A stretch of 34,601 bases of DNA from an uncultured Pseudomonadota bacterium (GCA_903928445.1 CAIYRB010000091.1:1-34601); one strand, 5' to 3'. Positions 24,107 to 32,143 are shown, numbered from the stretch's first letter. Notes: generated by a model from the letters alone, not told the origin. Made by a program: numbers and translations.

Positions 24107-25650
24107 ACTCGACCAAAGCCACCCTGACTAGCGCTTTCAAGTCCGTCCCATTGTGGTTTTGGTTTTTTGTCATCCTATGCATGACCCGGCTGCTTCTGGC
24201 TTTTGCCTCCTTCGACTACCATATCGACGGTGACACCACGGTCACCCTGCTGATGGCCAACGACTGGGACCACACTCCGGCCAAGGCTTTTTTCTGGGGC
24301 CAGCAGTACATGGGTACCTACGAGATTTGGTTGCTGGCCAAGCTCGGCAAACTGCTCAGCCTCAACCCAATACCCTTGTGGCTGGCAACGACCCTGGCGA
24401 CCGTATTTTATTGCGCTGGTGCGACCCTAGTCTACGCCGCCTTGTTGGGCTACGACGCCGACCACGGGCGCAACACCTGGGCGCAACGCGGCCGCTTTAC
24501 CTTGGCGTTCTTGATCTTGGGTTTTAGCCCTCCGAGCCTGCAAAAATATTCCTTCGGCATCGGCACCGGCTACTCATTTCTCCCACTGGTCTCTGGTCTG
24601 TGTATTTTTCTTGGCTTCCGCCTGCGCCTGCTGCGCTGGTGGACCCTCCTAGCTGCCGGCGTACTGCTTGGACTTTCCCTCGAGATCAACCGCCTGAACC
24701 TCGTCCCCATCGCTGGGCTCGCTTTGTGTTTAGCTCTCAGCAGCATTAAAAAGAATTTTCGCAATGGCTGCGTCTTAGCGCTTGGCATGCTGGGTGGGGC
24801 GGCGGTCGAATTGACGGTCATTCCGCTGAGTGCCCTGTCGATCTATGGTGGCGGCAGCAACTTTTCTTGGAGTCGCAGCCTAGCCAACTTCCAGGAAACC
24901 GTCACCCAACTCGGAACCTACCTGGGAACCCTTCCGTATGGGGTCACTGAGACCGAACATGCGCTGTGGTTTTCGACGGGCCATAGCGACGACGGCTCGC
25001 TGACCCTCAACGTCATCTCCGTTGCAGCTCTCATCGCTCTTGTCAGATATACATGGAAGCCGATTCTCAGCCGACGCGACTACCTGCCGTTTACGGCGAT
25101 CTGCATCGTCAACGTTGCGATCCTGGTCTTCAGCAGCCTCTCCCTCGACATGTATGCAGCGCGCAGATATGCCTTACCTATGGCCTTCCCCCTGGCTTTT
25201 CTGCTCATCGCCACGCCGCAGTTTTATCTGAATCGGGCGCTGATCGGACTGCGAGTTGCTGCATTAGCGGTCTATTTGGTTTTCAGCCTGTGGTTTACCA
25301 CGCCGCTAGGGCACCTTCAGGACAGTCTGCCCACGTTCTCCAGCGAACATGATTGTTTAGTTGGCCATGGCGGCGACTTGACGGCGATCATGGCCCTGAA
25401 TCGCATCTTACCCAAGACCGTAGACGTCAACTGGCGGCTCATTGGCAATTATTCGCAAAACCTAGACTTGCATAACAGCTCAGCCATTCGCGCCGCTTGT
25501 CAGCACGTCTACCTAGTCGACACTCGGCATATCGGTGAGGAGAACTTTCGCGAGTACTGTCCTCACCGAACCTTACTTCGTGACGTCATGCCATCTGGCC
25601 TGCGGCAGTATCCCTATGCCGTGCAGTTCTATGCATGTAGTGATCAGTAG
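24097..25650 (+). CDS. GT-C-like integral membrane glycosyltransferase
   Basis: 517 residues with about 10 to 12 membrane segments in the first 410 residues and a soluble C-terminal part of about 100. The first loop after helix 1 holds an acidic motif (SFDYHIDGDTTVTLLMANDW, about residues 38-57), where GT-C/PMT-type enzymes keep their catalytic Asp/Glu. Such enzymes take a sugar from polyprenyl phosphate and add it to glycan, lipid or protein on the outer side of the inner membrane. The frame opens with TTG at 24097, inside the end of the GT2 gene (10-base overlap), suggesting translational coupling. Family-level similarity is weak, so the GT-C call is by topology, the acidic loop and context. 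Confidence 0.75.
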   Translation: MALNSTKATLTSAFKSVPLWFWFFVILCMTRLLLAFASFDYHIDGDTTVTLLMANDWDHTPAKAFFWGQQYMGTYEIWLLAKLGKLLSLNPIPLWLATTLATVFYCAGATLVYAALLGYDADHGRNTWAQRGRFTLAFLILGFSPPSLQKYSFGIGTGYSFLPLVSGLCIFLGFRLRLLRWWTLLAAGVLLGLSLEINRLNLVPIAGLALCLALSSIKKNFRNGCVLALGMLGGAAVELTVIPLSALSIYGGGSNFSWSRSLANFQETVTQLGTYLGTLPYGVTETEHALWFSTGHSDDGSLTLNVISVAALIALVRYTWKPILSRRDYLPFTAICIVNVAILVFSSLSLDMYAARRYALPMAFPLAFLLIATPQFYLNRALIGLRVAALAVYLVFSLWFTTPLGHLQDSLPTFSSEHDCLVGHGGDLTAIMALNRILPKTVDVNWRLIGNYSQNLDLHNSSAIRAACQHVYLVDTRHIGEENFREYCPHRTLLRDVMPSGLRQYPYAVQFYACSDQ

Positions 25651-25670
25651 CCGACTGGCGGCTTTGTTCT
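25649..25670 (+). terminator. Likely terminator of the glycan group
   Basis: AGCCG (25649-25653) pairs with CGGCT (25659-25663) over ACTGG, followed by TTGTTCT. It begins inside the stop codon of the GT-C-like gene. The stem is short, so efficiency may be modest. Confidence 0.5.
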
Positions 25671-25758
25671 AAACCTAGCCATTTATCACCCTACCATCAT
25701 AACTTCACTTAAAATTCAAGGTCTTAACGGGCAATCCCAAGATGGCACCCCGTTTAAG

Positions 25759-25786
25759 TAAAGTAGCCTCATGTGGATACCGATAA
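25759..25786 (+). promoter_or_regulatory. Sigma28 (FliA)-like promoter of the cyclase-PilZ gene
   Basis: TAAAGTAG (25759-25766), 12 bases, then ACCGATAA (25779-25786). The known FliA pattern is TAAAGTTT, about 11 bases, GCCGATAA, so the two elements match 6 of 8 and 7 of 8. The expected start near 25793 lies about 36 bases before the ATG at 25829. This suggests expression with the flagellar/motility regulon. Confidence 0.5.
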
Positions 25787-25828
25787 GCCTTTGTAGGTAC
25801 GTGAACTTTTCTTGCGAAATACAAACAA

Positions 25829-28102
25829 ATGGCGGCGTCCACTGACAAGCCCATAAAAATCAAAAGAAGCCTGTATGGCTTCTGCAGCGCTCTGGTTTTT
25901 ATCTTCTGTAGCTGGTGGCTATCGCCAAGTGAAAGCAATCCTTTTGCCATCGAGGAAGTCACCACCGATCACCAAGCTCTAACCCTTAACTCCATACGGA
26001 ACCTGCCAGTCCAGGGCTGGGCAAGTGTCGAGCCGCAGCGCAATTCTCATATAGTGAATAAACACGGGGAAAATTGGCTCAGAGTTCGGATCCCAAAAGG
26101 AACGGTCGAACAAAATTATATTTTAGAAATCGCGACACCATTTCTGCGCAAGGTCGATTTCATTCTTTTTGAAGGTGACACCCAGCTTGACAGTTTACAA
26201 ATCGGCAACGACCGCCCGTTCGCCGATCGAAGGCTCAAGTACTACAACCAGGCTTTCCCATTTACTCAAAGCAGCGTCCATGATCGCACTATCTATATCC
26301 ATGTCGATTCGGAGATCTTGCTTTACCTACCGATCAATATCGCCGCAGAGCATGTGTTTACGACGTCAAACGTCACTAAGTATATGGTGCTAGGCCTTTG
26401 TCTTGGCATGTTTTTAGGCGTTTTAATTTATAATTTAAGCTTAGCCTTAGCACTCCGGGACAAAATATATTCGTATTTCGTCATCTACGAATGTTTCATC
26501 CTCAGCATTATTGTTCTTTACGGTGGCTATATCCAAATGATTTGGCCGATCGCCGGCGAACATTTTGATCTCTATATCCGCGGCTTCACCATCGTGATGG
26601 CACTCATGTTCTTGCCATTTATCATGTTCCTGCGACTTTTTCTTGAGTTCCGCACGCACAGCCCAGCGTCCTACCGATATAGTAAGCATGTGATGGCAGG
26701 GGCCGTCGTCTTAGCTCTGGCGAATTGCTTCATCCCGGTACGATTGGCTGCTTATATCACCACCGGATTCGTGACCTTTGGCACCCTACTGCTACTCATT
26801 CGTTTCACGTTCCGCATCCATGTCGATCGCGTCTACTTTACGTTTCTGTCCTTTCTTGGCCTGATGACCTGCGAATTCATTCATTTTATGACCCTGCTAG
26901 GAATATTCCCGACAGCACCCCATTCCTACTACATTTCGGCCTTTGGCGGAGTTTTAGAGGCGCTCTTTTTGTCGATGGCCGTATCCAATCGCATCAGTCT
27001 CTTACAAAACGAGCGCAATGAAATTATCCACACGCTAAAGGGACATGCGCCGGCCAATCGGCTCAACGAAATCCTTGGTAGCACGTTGAACAGCGAACTA
27101 GAACATGCCGAAGTCAACGTCGCCATCATGTTTATCGATATCGTTGACTTCTCGCAAATATCGGAAATCCTCAAGCCAAAGGCTGTTCTGAGGCACCTGT
27201 CACAGGCTATGACTGAGATCAATACCATCATCGCCTCCTTCCATGGCTCCATCGATCGTTCGATTGGTGATGGGGTCCTTTGCTTTTTTGGCTACCATGA
27301 GAACGCAAGCAAAGAGCATCACGCAACTCTCGCCTTCAAGGCGGCTAAGCAAATCCAGGAACTCATCGTGAGTAAGTTTCAGTACACCTCGAAAAGCGAT
27401 ACCTTCGTCTTACCGGTTCGCATCGGCATTCACGTTGATGACGTCATCATTGCCGATATCGGCGGCAAAAAGCGCATCGACTTCACCATGATCGGAAACG
27501 GCGTCAACTTCGCTAACCGGCTGGAATCCGCGTGTAGCCCGTTCAAGATTCTTTTGAGTTCGGAATGCTATCATTGCCTCAGCAGGGAGGAGTCGGCAAT
27601 CCCAGGATTCAGCCCGATCCATATCGCCATAAAACACCAGGTTAAGCTTGTCGAGGCCTTTGAGTTCAATCCTTTTCACGCCAGGCCTGAACCTCTAGCA
27701 CGAGTCGAACGCTTACACCTCGAACAAATCCACATCCGCACGAAGGAGCAACGTTTTACCATTCCAGGGGCACAGGTCAGATCTGAGATCGTCACGGAAC
27801 TTGGCCGCTATCAGGTGGTGGACTATTCACTCCGTGGCCTGCGGGTCGTTGGCGCTAAGCAGATTGGCAAAAAGGTGACGATGCTAGTTGATTTGACCAC
27901 AGATGACGCTGCAACCAACCAAAAGCTCAGAAGGCTACTACTCAATCAAGTCACCGTGGAGGTGCGCTGGAGTAAAGTCAACGGAGCCGATCTTTATGAA
28001 CATGGTCTAAGGTTCATCGGACTCAACGACCACCAAAGCAAATTCATCTTCGAATCGATGCAAGCACTGCATAACGATACCCAGCGAAGGACAGGTTCAT
28101 AG
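25829..28102 (+). CDS. 7TMR-DISM receptor - class III nucleotide cyclase - PilZ fusion
   Basis: 757 residues. An N-terminal membrane helix (about 14-30) is followed by an exported beta-rich domain (about 45-175) like 7TMR-DISM extracellular domains, and seven membrane segments (about 184-390). A short linker leads to a class III cyclase domain (about 425-610) with metal-binding Asp437 (FIDIVDFS) and Asp481 (SIGDGVLCFFG). It also has the transition-state pair Asn560/Arg564 (VNFANRL). Where related enzymes often read IGDTVN, this reads IGNGVN, so substrate preference is uncertain. The last part (about 630-745) looks like PilZ: DYSLRG (665-670) fits the D/N-x-S-x-x-G motif, but the upstream Arg motif is loose (R637...R642). 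It probably senses a ligand, makes cAMP and may respond to c-di-GMP. No clear binding site precedes the ATG. Confidence 0.88.
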   Translation: MAASTDKPIKIKRSLYGFCSALVFIFCSWWLSPSESNPFAIEEVTTDHQALTLNSIRNLPVQGWASVEPQRNSHIVNKHGENWLRVRIPKGTVEQNYILEIATPFLRKVDFILFEGDTQLDSLQIGNDRPFADRRLKYYNQAFPFTQSSVHDRTIYIHVDSEILLYLPINIAAEHVFTTSNVTKYMVLGLCLGMFLGVLIYNLSLALALRDKIYSYFVIYECFILSIIVLYGGYIQMIWPIAGEHFDLYIRGFTIVMALMFLPFIMFLRLFLEFRTHSPASYRYSKHVMAGAVVLALANCFIPVRLAAYITTGFVTFGTLLLLIRFTFRIHVDRVYFTFLSFLGLMTCEFIHFMTLLGIFPTAPHSYYISAFGGVLEALFLSMAVSNRISLLQNERNEIIHTLKGHAPANRLNEILGSTLNSELEHAEVNVAIMFIDIVDFSQISEILKPKAVLRHLSQAMTEINTIIASFHGSIDRSIGDGVLCFFGYHENASKEHHATLAFKAAKQIQELIVSKFQYTSKSDTFVLPVRIGIHVDDVIIADIGGKKRIDFTMIGNGVNFANRLESACSPFKILLSSECYHCLSREESAIPGFSPIHIAIKHQVKLVEAFEFNPFHARPEPLARVERLHLEQIHIRTKEQRFTIPGAQVRSEIVTELGRYQVVDYSLRGLRVVGAKQIGKKVTMLVDLTTDDAATNQKLRRLLLNQVTVEVRWSKVNGADLYEHGLRFIGLNDHQSKFIFESMQALHNDTQRRTGS

Positions 28103-28137
28103 TCAGCCCAAATGCGTCGTTGTCCATGCAGTGCTTG
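28061..28137. repeat. Long inverted repeat between convergent genes
   Basis: CAAGCACTGCAT (28061-28072) pairs perfectly with ATGCAGTGCTTG (28126-28137). The next bases AACGA (28073-28077) pair with TCGTT (28117-28121), leaving a 4-base bulge. The left arm lies within the last codons of the cyclase gene and the right arm just beyond the end of the convergent RelA/SpoT-like gene. No T-run is present; it may act on transcript ends of both genes. Confidence 0.7.
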
Positions 28138-28143
28138 AAGCCA

Positions 28144-29385
28144 CTAGGGCGATTCAGATTTGTAGCACTCGAGGACTCGGCCGAGGACCCGCTTACGCGC
28201 TGCCTTGACCTGCGACTGCTTATAGCGGTCGTGGTTAGCGTCGCCGTGCTTTGACTTCTCGTAGTTTTCGGCATCGAGGATCTGCACCTCAAAGGGAAAA
28301 AAGGATGCATCATCCAAGCTATCTTTCACCGAGTGCCAGCCCTCCACCAACGTCCGCAATTCGCGCAGCATCTGCGTCGTGGTAGGCTCCAGGGTCTTCG
28401 TGCCGAGCGCCGCGCTAAGCTTTAAAAACCAGTCAAAGCGGTGATACGGAACGCGGATCAACTGCCGACCGGTGAGCTGAATGGCCTTGTAGCTTGCAGC
28501 CGAATGCGGATTGTTTGGGCTGACAGGCGCTTCAGGCTGCGCCACGGTAAGCGCAGCGATCTGTGCCTGAAAGGCTTCGGAACTCAGGGTCCCCGCCCTC
28601 AAGCAGGCGGTTAAGACCTCGACTTGCCCGCGAAAGGCGGCGGTATCGACCAGGGTATTGCGCGCCCTTGCCGGATAGGCGTTTGGATAGCAAAGAATAT
28701 GGTACTGATGCAGGATCTTCACCGCCATCATCGCGTCACCTAGATGCTTGGTGACCAGGCGAATGCCAACGTAATCGTAGATGGTCTCAGCGACATTGTC
28801 GCGCTTGTGTAAGAGCTTGAGGATGATGGAATTGCGACTTTTCTTCTCCTTCCACTCGACCTGGGTCAACTCGACTCTGCACTCGGGGCCGCCGAACCAC
28901 AGCGCTTCTCCTTCTTCCCAAATATGCGCGCGAAAGCGGTCGAAGATCTGACTGCGCGCCGCATCGAGGTCAACCGAGCGATTGACGCCTTCTAAGTGGC
29001 CAATGGTGTGCATGACCCGCAGTACGGCGCATGACCAAGCACTACGCCGTTTTGCCGGTGCATCCTGAGCGGAGGCCCAGATCAACAGGTGCCGCGGATC
29101 TGAGCAAAACAAGATATCATCTGGCGGCCGTATGCCGCGCGCCCATTCACGCGGCTGCACCAGTTGGTGTTCGATAAAGCTCAAGGCCTCAACCAGCACG
29201 GCATGGAGGTAGCGCAGGTCGGCAGGCTTATCCGCGTCGAAGCCGTAGGCTTTGAGGAACTCACTGGCCTGAACCAAGGTGGCGACCTGGAGCTCCGGCA
29301 GATCGATCGATGATTTACCCCCGATCAGCACGTCCATCAATGGCCAGGGGAAACTCCAGTGCTCAACGAGTTCGTTTTGCTTCAT
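28144..29385 (-). CDS. Divergent RelA/SpoT-fold protein with large insertion
   Basis: 413 residues. I recall a conserved deltaproteobacterial hypothetical family (perhaps TIGR04552) of this type but cannot confirm it. Motifs of (p)ppGpp synthetases appear in order: K182-x3-S186-x3-K190 (KKSRNSIILK), then Asp204 and Arg209 in IYDYVGIRLV (usual IxDxxGxR), a Tyr-containing YKAIQ near 299 where synthetases have Y-x-S-x-H, FEVQI with Glu366 (the usual catalytic EIQ/EVQ), and HDRYK (385-389) like the closing H-x-x-YK. Between Asp204 and Tyr299 lies more than the usual spacing, including a Pro-rich stretch. The N-terminal 165 residues are mostly helical with RVMHTIGHLEG, not a convincing HD hydrolase. 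A good binding site (ggagag) precedes the ATG at 29385. A nucleotidyltransferase role is inferred from motifs only. Confidence 0.7.
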   Translation of the reverse strand: MKQNELVEHWSFPWPLMDVLIGGKSSIDLPELQVATLVQASEFLKAYGFDADKPADLRYLHAVLVEALSFIEHQLVQPREWARGIRPPDDILFCSDPRHLLIWASAQDAPAKRRSAWSCAVLRVMHTIGHLEGVNRSVDLDAARSQIFDRFRAHIWEEGEALWFGGPECRVELTQVEWKEKKSRNSIILKLLHKRDNVAETIYDYVGIRLVTKHLGDAMMAVKILHQYHILCYPNAYPARARNTLVDTAAFRGQVEVLTACLRAGTLSSEAFQAQIAALTVAQPEAPVSPNNPHSAASYKAIQLTGRQLIRVPYHRFDWFLKLSAALGTKTLEPTTTQMLRELRTLVEGWHSVKDSLDDASFFPFEVQILDAENYEKSKHGDANHDRYKQSQVKAARKRVLGRVLECYKSESP

Positions 29386-29427
29386 AGGTGCTCTCCGGGC
29401 GATACAGGCAATGGCTGGCTAGGCTTG

Positions 29428-29436
29428 TGCTATAAT
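29428..29436 (+). promoter_or_regulatory. Extended -10 promoter of the thioredoxin-like gene
   Basis: TGCTATAAT at 29428-29436 is a perfect TATAAT with the TGn extension, which needs no strong -35. The start near 29443 would give a leader of about 30 bases with a gagg binding site before the ATG at 29474. Confidence 0.7.
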
Positions 29437-29473
29437 AACACGGGTAGCTGATATCCCCTGACCGAGGATCACT

Positions 29474-30049
29474 ATGGCCAAAAATCCTCTTAATACCGCA
29501 CTTATGAGCACCGCACTGCTGATCACGTCCCTGATACCCAGCGCCGTCGCCGTAGCTGGCGAGCCTAAAGGCGAAGAACATCCGGCACCGCCTAAAGCTG
29601 TCACGGCCACGGATCACTACGTCGAGAGCTGGGTTCGGCTGCCCAGCCTTAGTGCGACCAAACTGGGCGGGGAGCACGAGCCGGTGACCATCGAGTCAAG
29701 CAAAGGCCGCCTACTCGTCATCGTCTTCCTAGCGTCCTGGTGCGAGCCCTGCCAACAGCTCATGCCGGAGATCCAGCGTCTTGAGCGCCACTATCAAAAG
29801 CTGAATACGGACTTTGTCTACATCTTCTCGCACGACACGCGCGACGATGCCCAGGGCTTTATGAAAGAGTTCAATCTGAGCAATGCTTACCTGGCCAATA
29901 AGGAGTTGCTTAAGACCTACCATGAACCCGAGCTGCCGAGCATCTACGTCGGTGATCGCCATGGTTGGATGTTGCAGCGCTATATAAAGACCGCGGCGAC
30001 CGACTTGGCCAAGCTAAACAGACTACTCCTGCACTTGGCAGCGTATTAA
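29474..30049 (+). CDS. Exported TlpA-like thioredoxin-fold protein
   Basis: 191 residues. A signal peptide (about 1-28, ending AVAVAGE) precedes a charged linker and a thioredoxin domain with the redox motif W-C-E-P-C (Cys90 and Cys93) after LLVIVFLAS, and a cis-Pro segment ELPSIYV near residue 155. The order and length fit TlpA/ResA-like thiol-disulfide oxidoreductases acting in the periplasm, for example on cytochrome c maturation or general disulfide reduction. The thermoredoxin-like domain has the extra insertion (FSHDTRDDAQGFMKEFNLS) seen in that group. No cytochrome genes are nearby, so the client is unknown. The gene has its own promoter and ends 5 bases from the convergent next gene. 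Confidence 0.9.
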   Translation: MAKNPLNTALMSTALLITSLIPSAVAVAGEPKGEEHPAPPKAVTATDHYVESWVRLPSLSATKLGGEHEPVTIESSKGRLLVIVFLASWCEPCQQLMPEIQRLERHYQKLNTDFVYIFSHDTRDDAQGFMKEFNLSNAYLANKELLKTYHEPELPSIYVGDRHGWMLQRYIKTAATDLAKLNRLLLHLAAY

Positions 30050-30054
30050 CCAGT

Positions 30055-31077
30055 CTATTCGTGAGGGGCTTTTCCACCTGCGCCCGGATCCCGTTTCACC
30101 TCAAGCTCCACCAAACAGGTCACCGGCAAAAACACCTGCCTATAACCATCGACCTCGTGGCATTCGATGCGTCCGGTGCGCGGATCCTCGGGCGGTCCAC
30201 TGAAGATATAGCGACATTCACCATGGATTCCGCGAGCAACACTCCCGCTTGGCTGGAAGCGATCGGACGGCATGACACAGGCGTTGCGCGCGGGAATCGC
30301 CCAGATTTTGCGGTCGTCACGGGCCTCAGCGGCGGCGTCCTTGGCCTTATCAGCGTTTTTGCTCGCCTCGCCGTCCTTCTTGCCATCCTCTGCCTTTGCC
30401 TCGCCGACTTTTTGCTCCTCCACATGATCCTGAGAGGCCTCCTTGACGCCGCGTTTTGTTGTCATGAAATCGACATCGAGGTTGGATGCCTCGCCTGCGG
30501 TCGTCAGATACTCGTCGGTGTCAGGCAAGTGGATCATCCAGGTTTCGCCGCTGAGCAGGCCTAGGGAAATGCGGCGGCCAGTCGGCCCGCGTTCGGCCGT
30601 GCAGCTGCTCAAATACACATGATCTGGCGGATCCTTGACGAGGTCTTTACTAAAGGGAATGACGCTGCCGATCCGGTAGGGTGACGGCCAACTCAGTGCC
30701 GTGCCAAAGTCGCCGTCACCGGTCTTCACCTGCCATGTCAGACGGCCGTTAGGGGCGAGATCGCTAAAGCGAAAACTCAAGTCAGCCGGTTTACACACGA
30801 CATCGTCAGCCTCGCCATCGTCCCTGGTGATGCGCAGGCAAAATCCACTAGGCGGACGCACCGTGATGCTGCCGCGCAAAAGATCTGGCGCCACGCGCCG
30901 GTGAAAATCACGGACTTCGTCCTGCCGAAGGGTGACTTGCTCGCCAGGCTTTGGCGAAAAGTAGGCGCTGAGACGCTGCACCCTTTCACCGGACGGAATA
31001 TCACCTTTAAGCAGGGTCGCCGCGCTGGCGAAGGGTGCGCTGGTGGCGACGACCAGACCGAGCAAAAAGTGTTTCAT
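30055..31077 (-). CDS. Exported protein of unknown function, coupled to a beta-propeller gene
   Basis: 340 residues from the ATG at 31077, whose ATGA overlaps the stop of the upstream gene, so translation is coupled; a start at 31152 would hide the signal peptide (MKHFLLGLVVATSAPFASA). No known family recognised. The mature protein has a beta-rich N-terminal half with paired Cys (FCLRITRDDGEADDVVC). A highly charged Lys/Glu/Ala segment follows (about 215-265, likely an extended helix), then a Cys-containing C-terminal part (ACVMPSDRF, GECRYIF, RIECHEV, VTCLVELEV). Six or more Cys suggest disulfide bonds, and the neighbouring TlpA-like thioredoxin could act on them, which is speculation from proximity. 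It ends 5 bases from that convergent gene. Confidence 0.8.
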   Translation of the reverse strand: MKHFLLGLVVATSAPFASAATLLKGDIPSGERVQRLSAYFSPKPGEQVTLRQDEVRDFHRRVAPDLLRGSITVRPPSGFCLRITRDDGEADDVVCKPADLSFRFSDLAPNGRLTWQVKTGDGDFGTALSWPSPYRIGSVIPFSKDLVKDPPDHVYLSSCTAERGPTGRRISLGLLSGETWMIHLPDTDEYLTTAGEASNLDVDFMTTKRGVKEASQDHVEEQKVGEAKAEDGKKDGEASKNADKAKDAAAEARDDRKIWAIPARNACVMPSDRFQPSGSVARGIHGECRYIFSGPPEDPRTGRIECHEVDGYRQVFLPVTCLVELEVKRDPGAGGKAPHE

Positions 31078-32054
31078 GGCGTGAAATCCAGCAGGAAAAT
31101 ATCGGTCGTTTTGGCGATCGTATAAATGATCTGATGCCCACGCGGGTGCCACTGCGGCCAGCGCTCGTCGACAAACTGCGTCGACGTCAAAAAGCGACCA
31201 GCTCCGTCTTCGTCTGCCAGGCGCAGGTCGTAACCGATCACCGTGTTGCCAACCATCCGCGCGCCGGAATAGACCAGCATGGGTTTGTCTGGATGCCAGC
31301 GTGGATCTCGGCCCTGGCCGATCAAGCGCGGTGTCTTACCGCCCTTGCTGATGTATACGCGTCCGGCCTTGGTCGCCCATGCAACCGAGGCACCCTCTGG
31401 GGAAATATCGAAGGATTCGACTCCGGATTGGTCGTCGTCAAGACGCCGCAGCGCAAAGCCGGCCTGGGTCTCCCATAGCATGCCCTGCTGCGTCGCCAAG
31501 AACTTACCATTTTCGTTGCGCTGGGCGATCTGCCACCGCGCCAGGCGCTGACCGGGAAAGTAGATGCGCTTGGTGTGGATACCTTGTGGCCCAAGCAGCT
31601 GCAGCCGCAGGTCGCGCGGGTCAAGGGTGAGAAATCCAGTTGGATAGGCTAGTTTATCGAGCGTCACGCTCTGGGCCAGCGCCGCATCATAAGCTTTCAC
31701 TTCACTGCTGATTTGGCCATCTGCGGCCACACTCTGTTCACGGTAGAGCAAGCGATAGCCGTCTGGTGACCAGACGAAGCTAGCGCCGATTTGGCCACCC
31801 GAGACTTGAAAGATTCCCTTAGACTTCAGGTCGACCAAGTACAGACCAAGACCGGAGTCACCAACGTAGGCGATAAAGCGACCCTTGGGATCGACGCGCA
31901 TGTGACTCAGCGCATCGGAGCCGCGAATGAACGGGGTCGTCACCGGCCTGACCGCCGTCGTCGCCAAGCCCTCACCCTCCGCCATACAGCAGATCAGTCC
32001 TGCCCCAAGCAGCAAACGCAGTCTTCCGAGCATGATGCGTGAACGCAGATTCAT
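31074..32054 (-). CDS. Exported TolB-like beta-propeller protein
   Basis: 326 residues from the ATG at 32054, which has an excellent binding site (aaggagg, 6 bases away). A signal-like hydrophobic segment (about 9-22) is followed by repeated beta-propeller blades with PD40/WD40-like turns: MRVDPKGRFIAYVGD, FVWSPDGYRLLYRE, FDISPEGASVAWAT, PRWHPDKPMLVYSG and PQWHPRGHQIIYTI. These match the TolB-type pattern D/W-S-P-D-G-x-x-L/I-A/V-Y. There are about six blades, with no TolB N-terminal domain, so it is not TolB itself. It is coupled to the exported protein downstream, and the two probably act together in the periplasm. Confidence 0.82.
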   Translation of the reverse strand: MNLRSRIMLGRLRLLLGAGLICCMAEGEGLATTAVRPVTTPFIRGSDALSHMRVDPKGRFIAYVGDSGLGLYLVDLKSKGIFQVSGGQIGASFVWSPDGYRLLYREQSVAADGQISSEVKAYDAALAQSVTLDKLAYPTGFLTLDPRDLRLQLLGPQGIHTKRIYFPGQRLARWQIAQRNENGKFLATQQGMLWETQAGFALRRLDDDQSGVESFDISPEGASVAWATKAGRVYISKGGKTPRLIGQGRDPRWHPDKPMLVYSGARMVGNTVIGYDLRLADEDGAGRFLTSTQFVDERWPQWHPRGHQIIYTIAKTTDIFLLDFTP

Positions 32055-32112
32055 CGAAGCCTCCTTCGGACCGGGACACAAACTAAAGCGAGCGACTGTG
32101 GTATGATCGACC

Positions 32113-32143
32113 TTGGCAGCGGATGGGCAGTGTCTTTATTATA
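32113..32143 (+). promoter_or_regulatory. Promoter of the small secreted protein gene, overlapping a minus-strand -10
   Basis: TTGGCA (32113-32118), 18 bases, then TATTAT (32137-32142) on the plus strand; the start would be near 32149. The same bases give TATAAT on the minus strand (complement of 32138-32143), facing the beta-propeller gene at 32054, though without a good -35. The two divergent transcripts would therefore compete for one site. Confidence 0.6.

Noticed and set aside
31074..32054. TolB of the Tol-Pal system
   Set aside because: The N-terminal TolB domain is missing and no tolQ, tolR, tolA or pal gene is nearby; only the propeller is shared.
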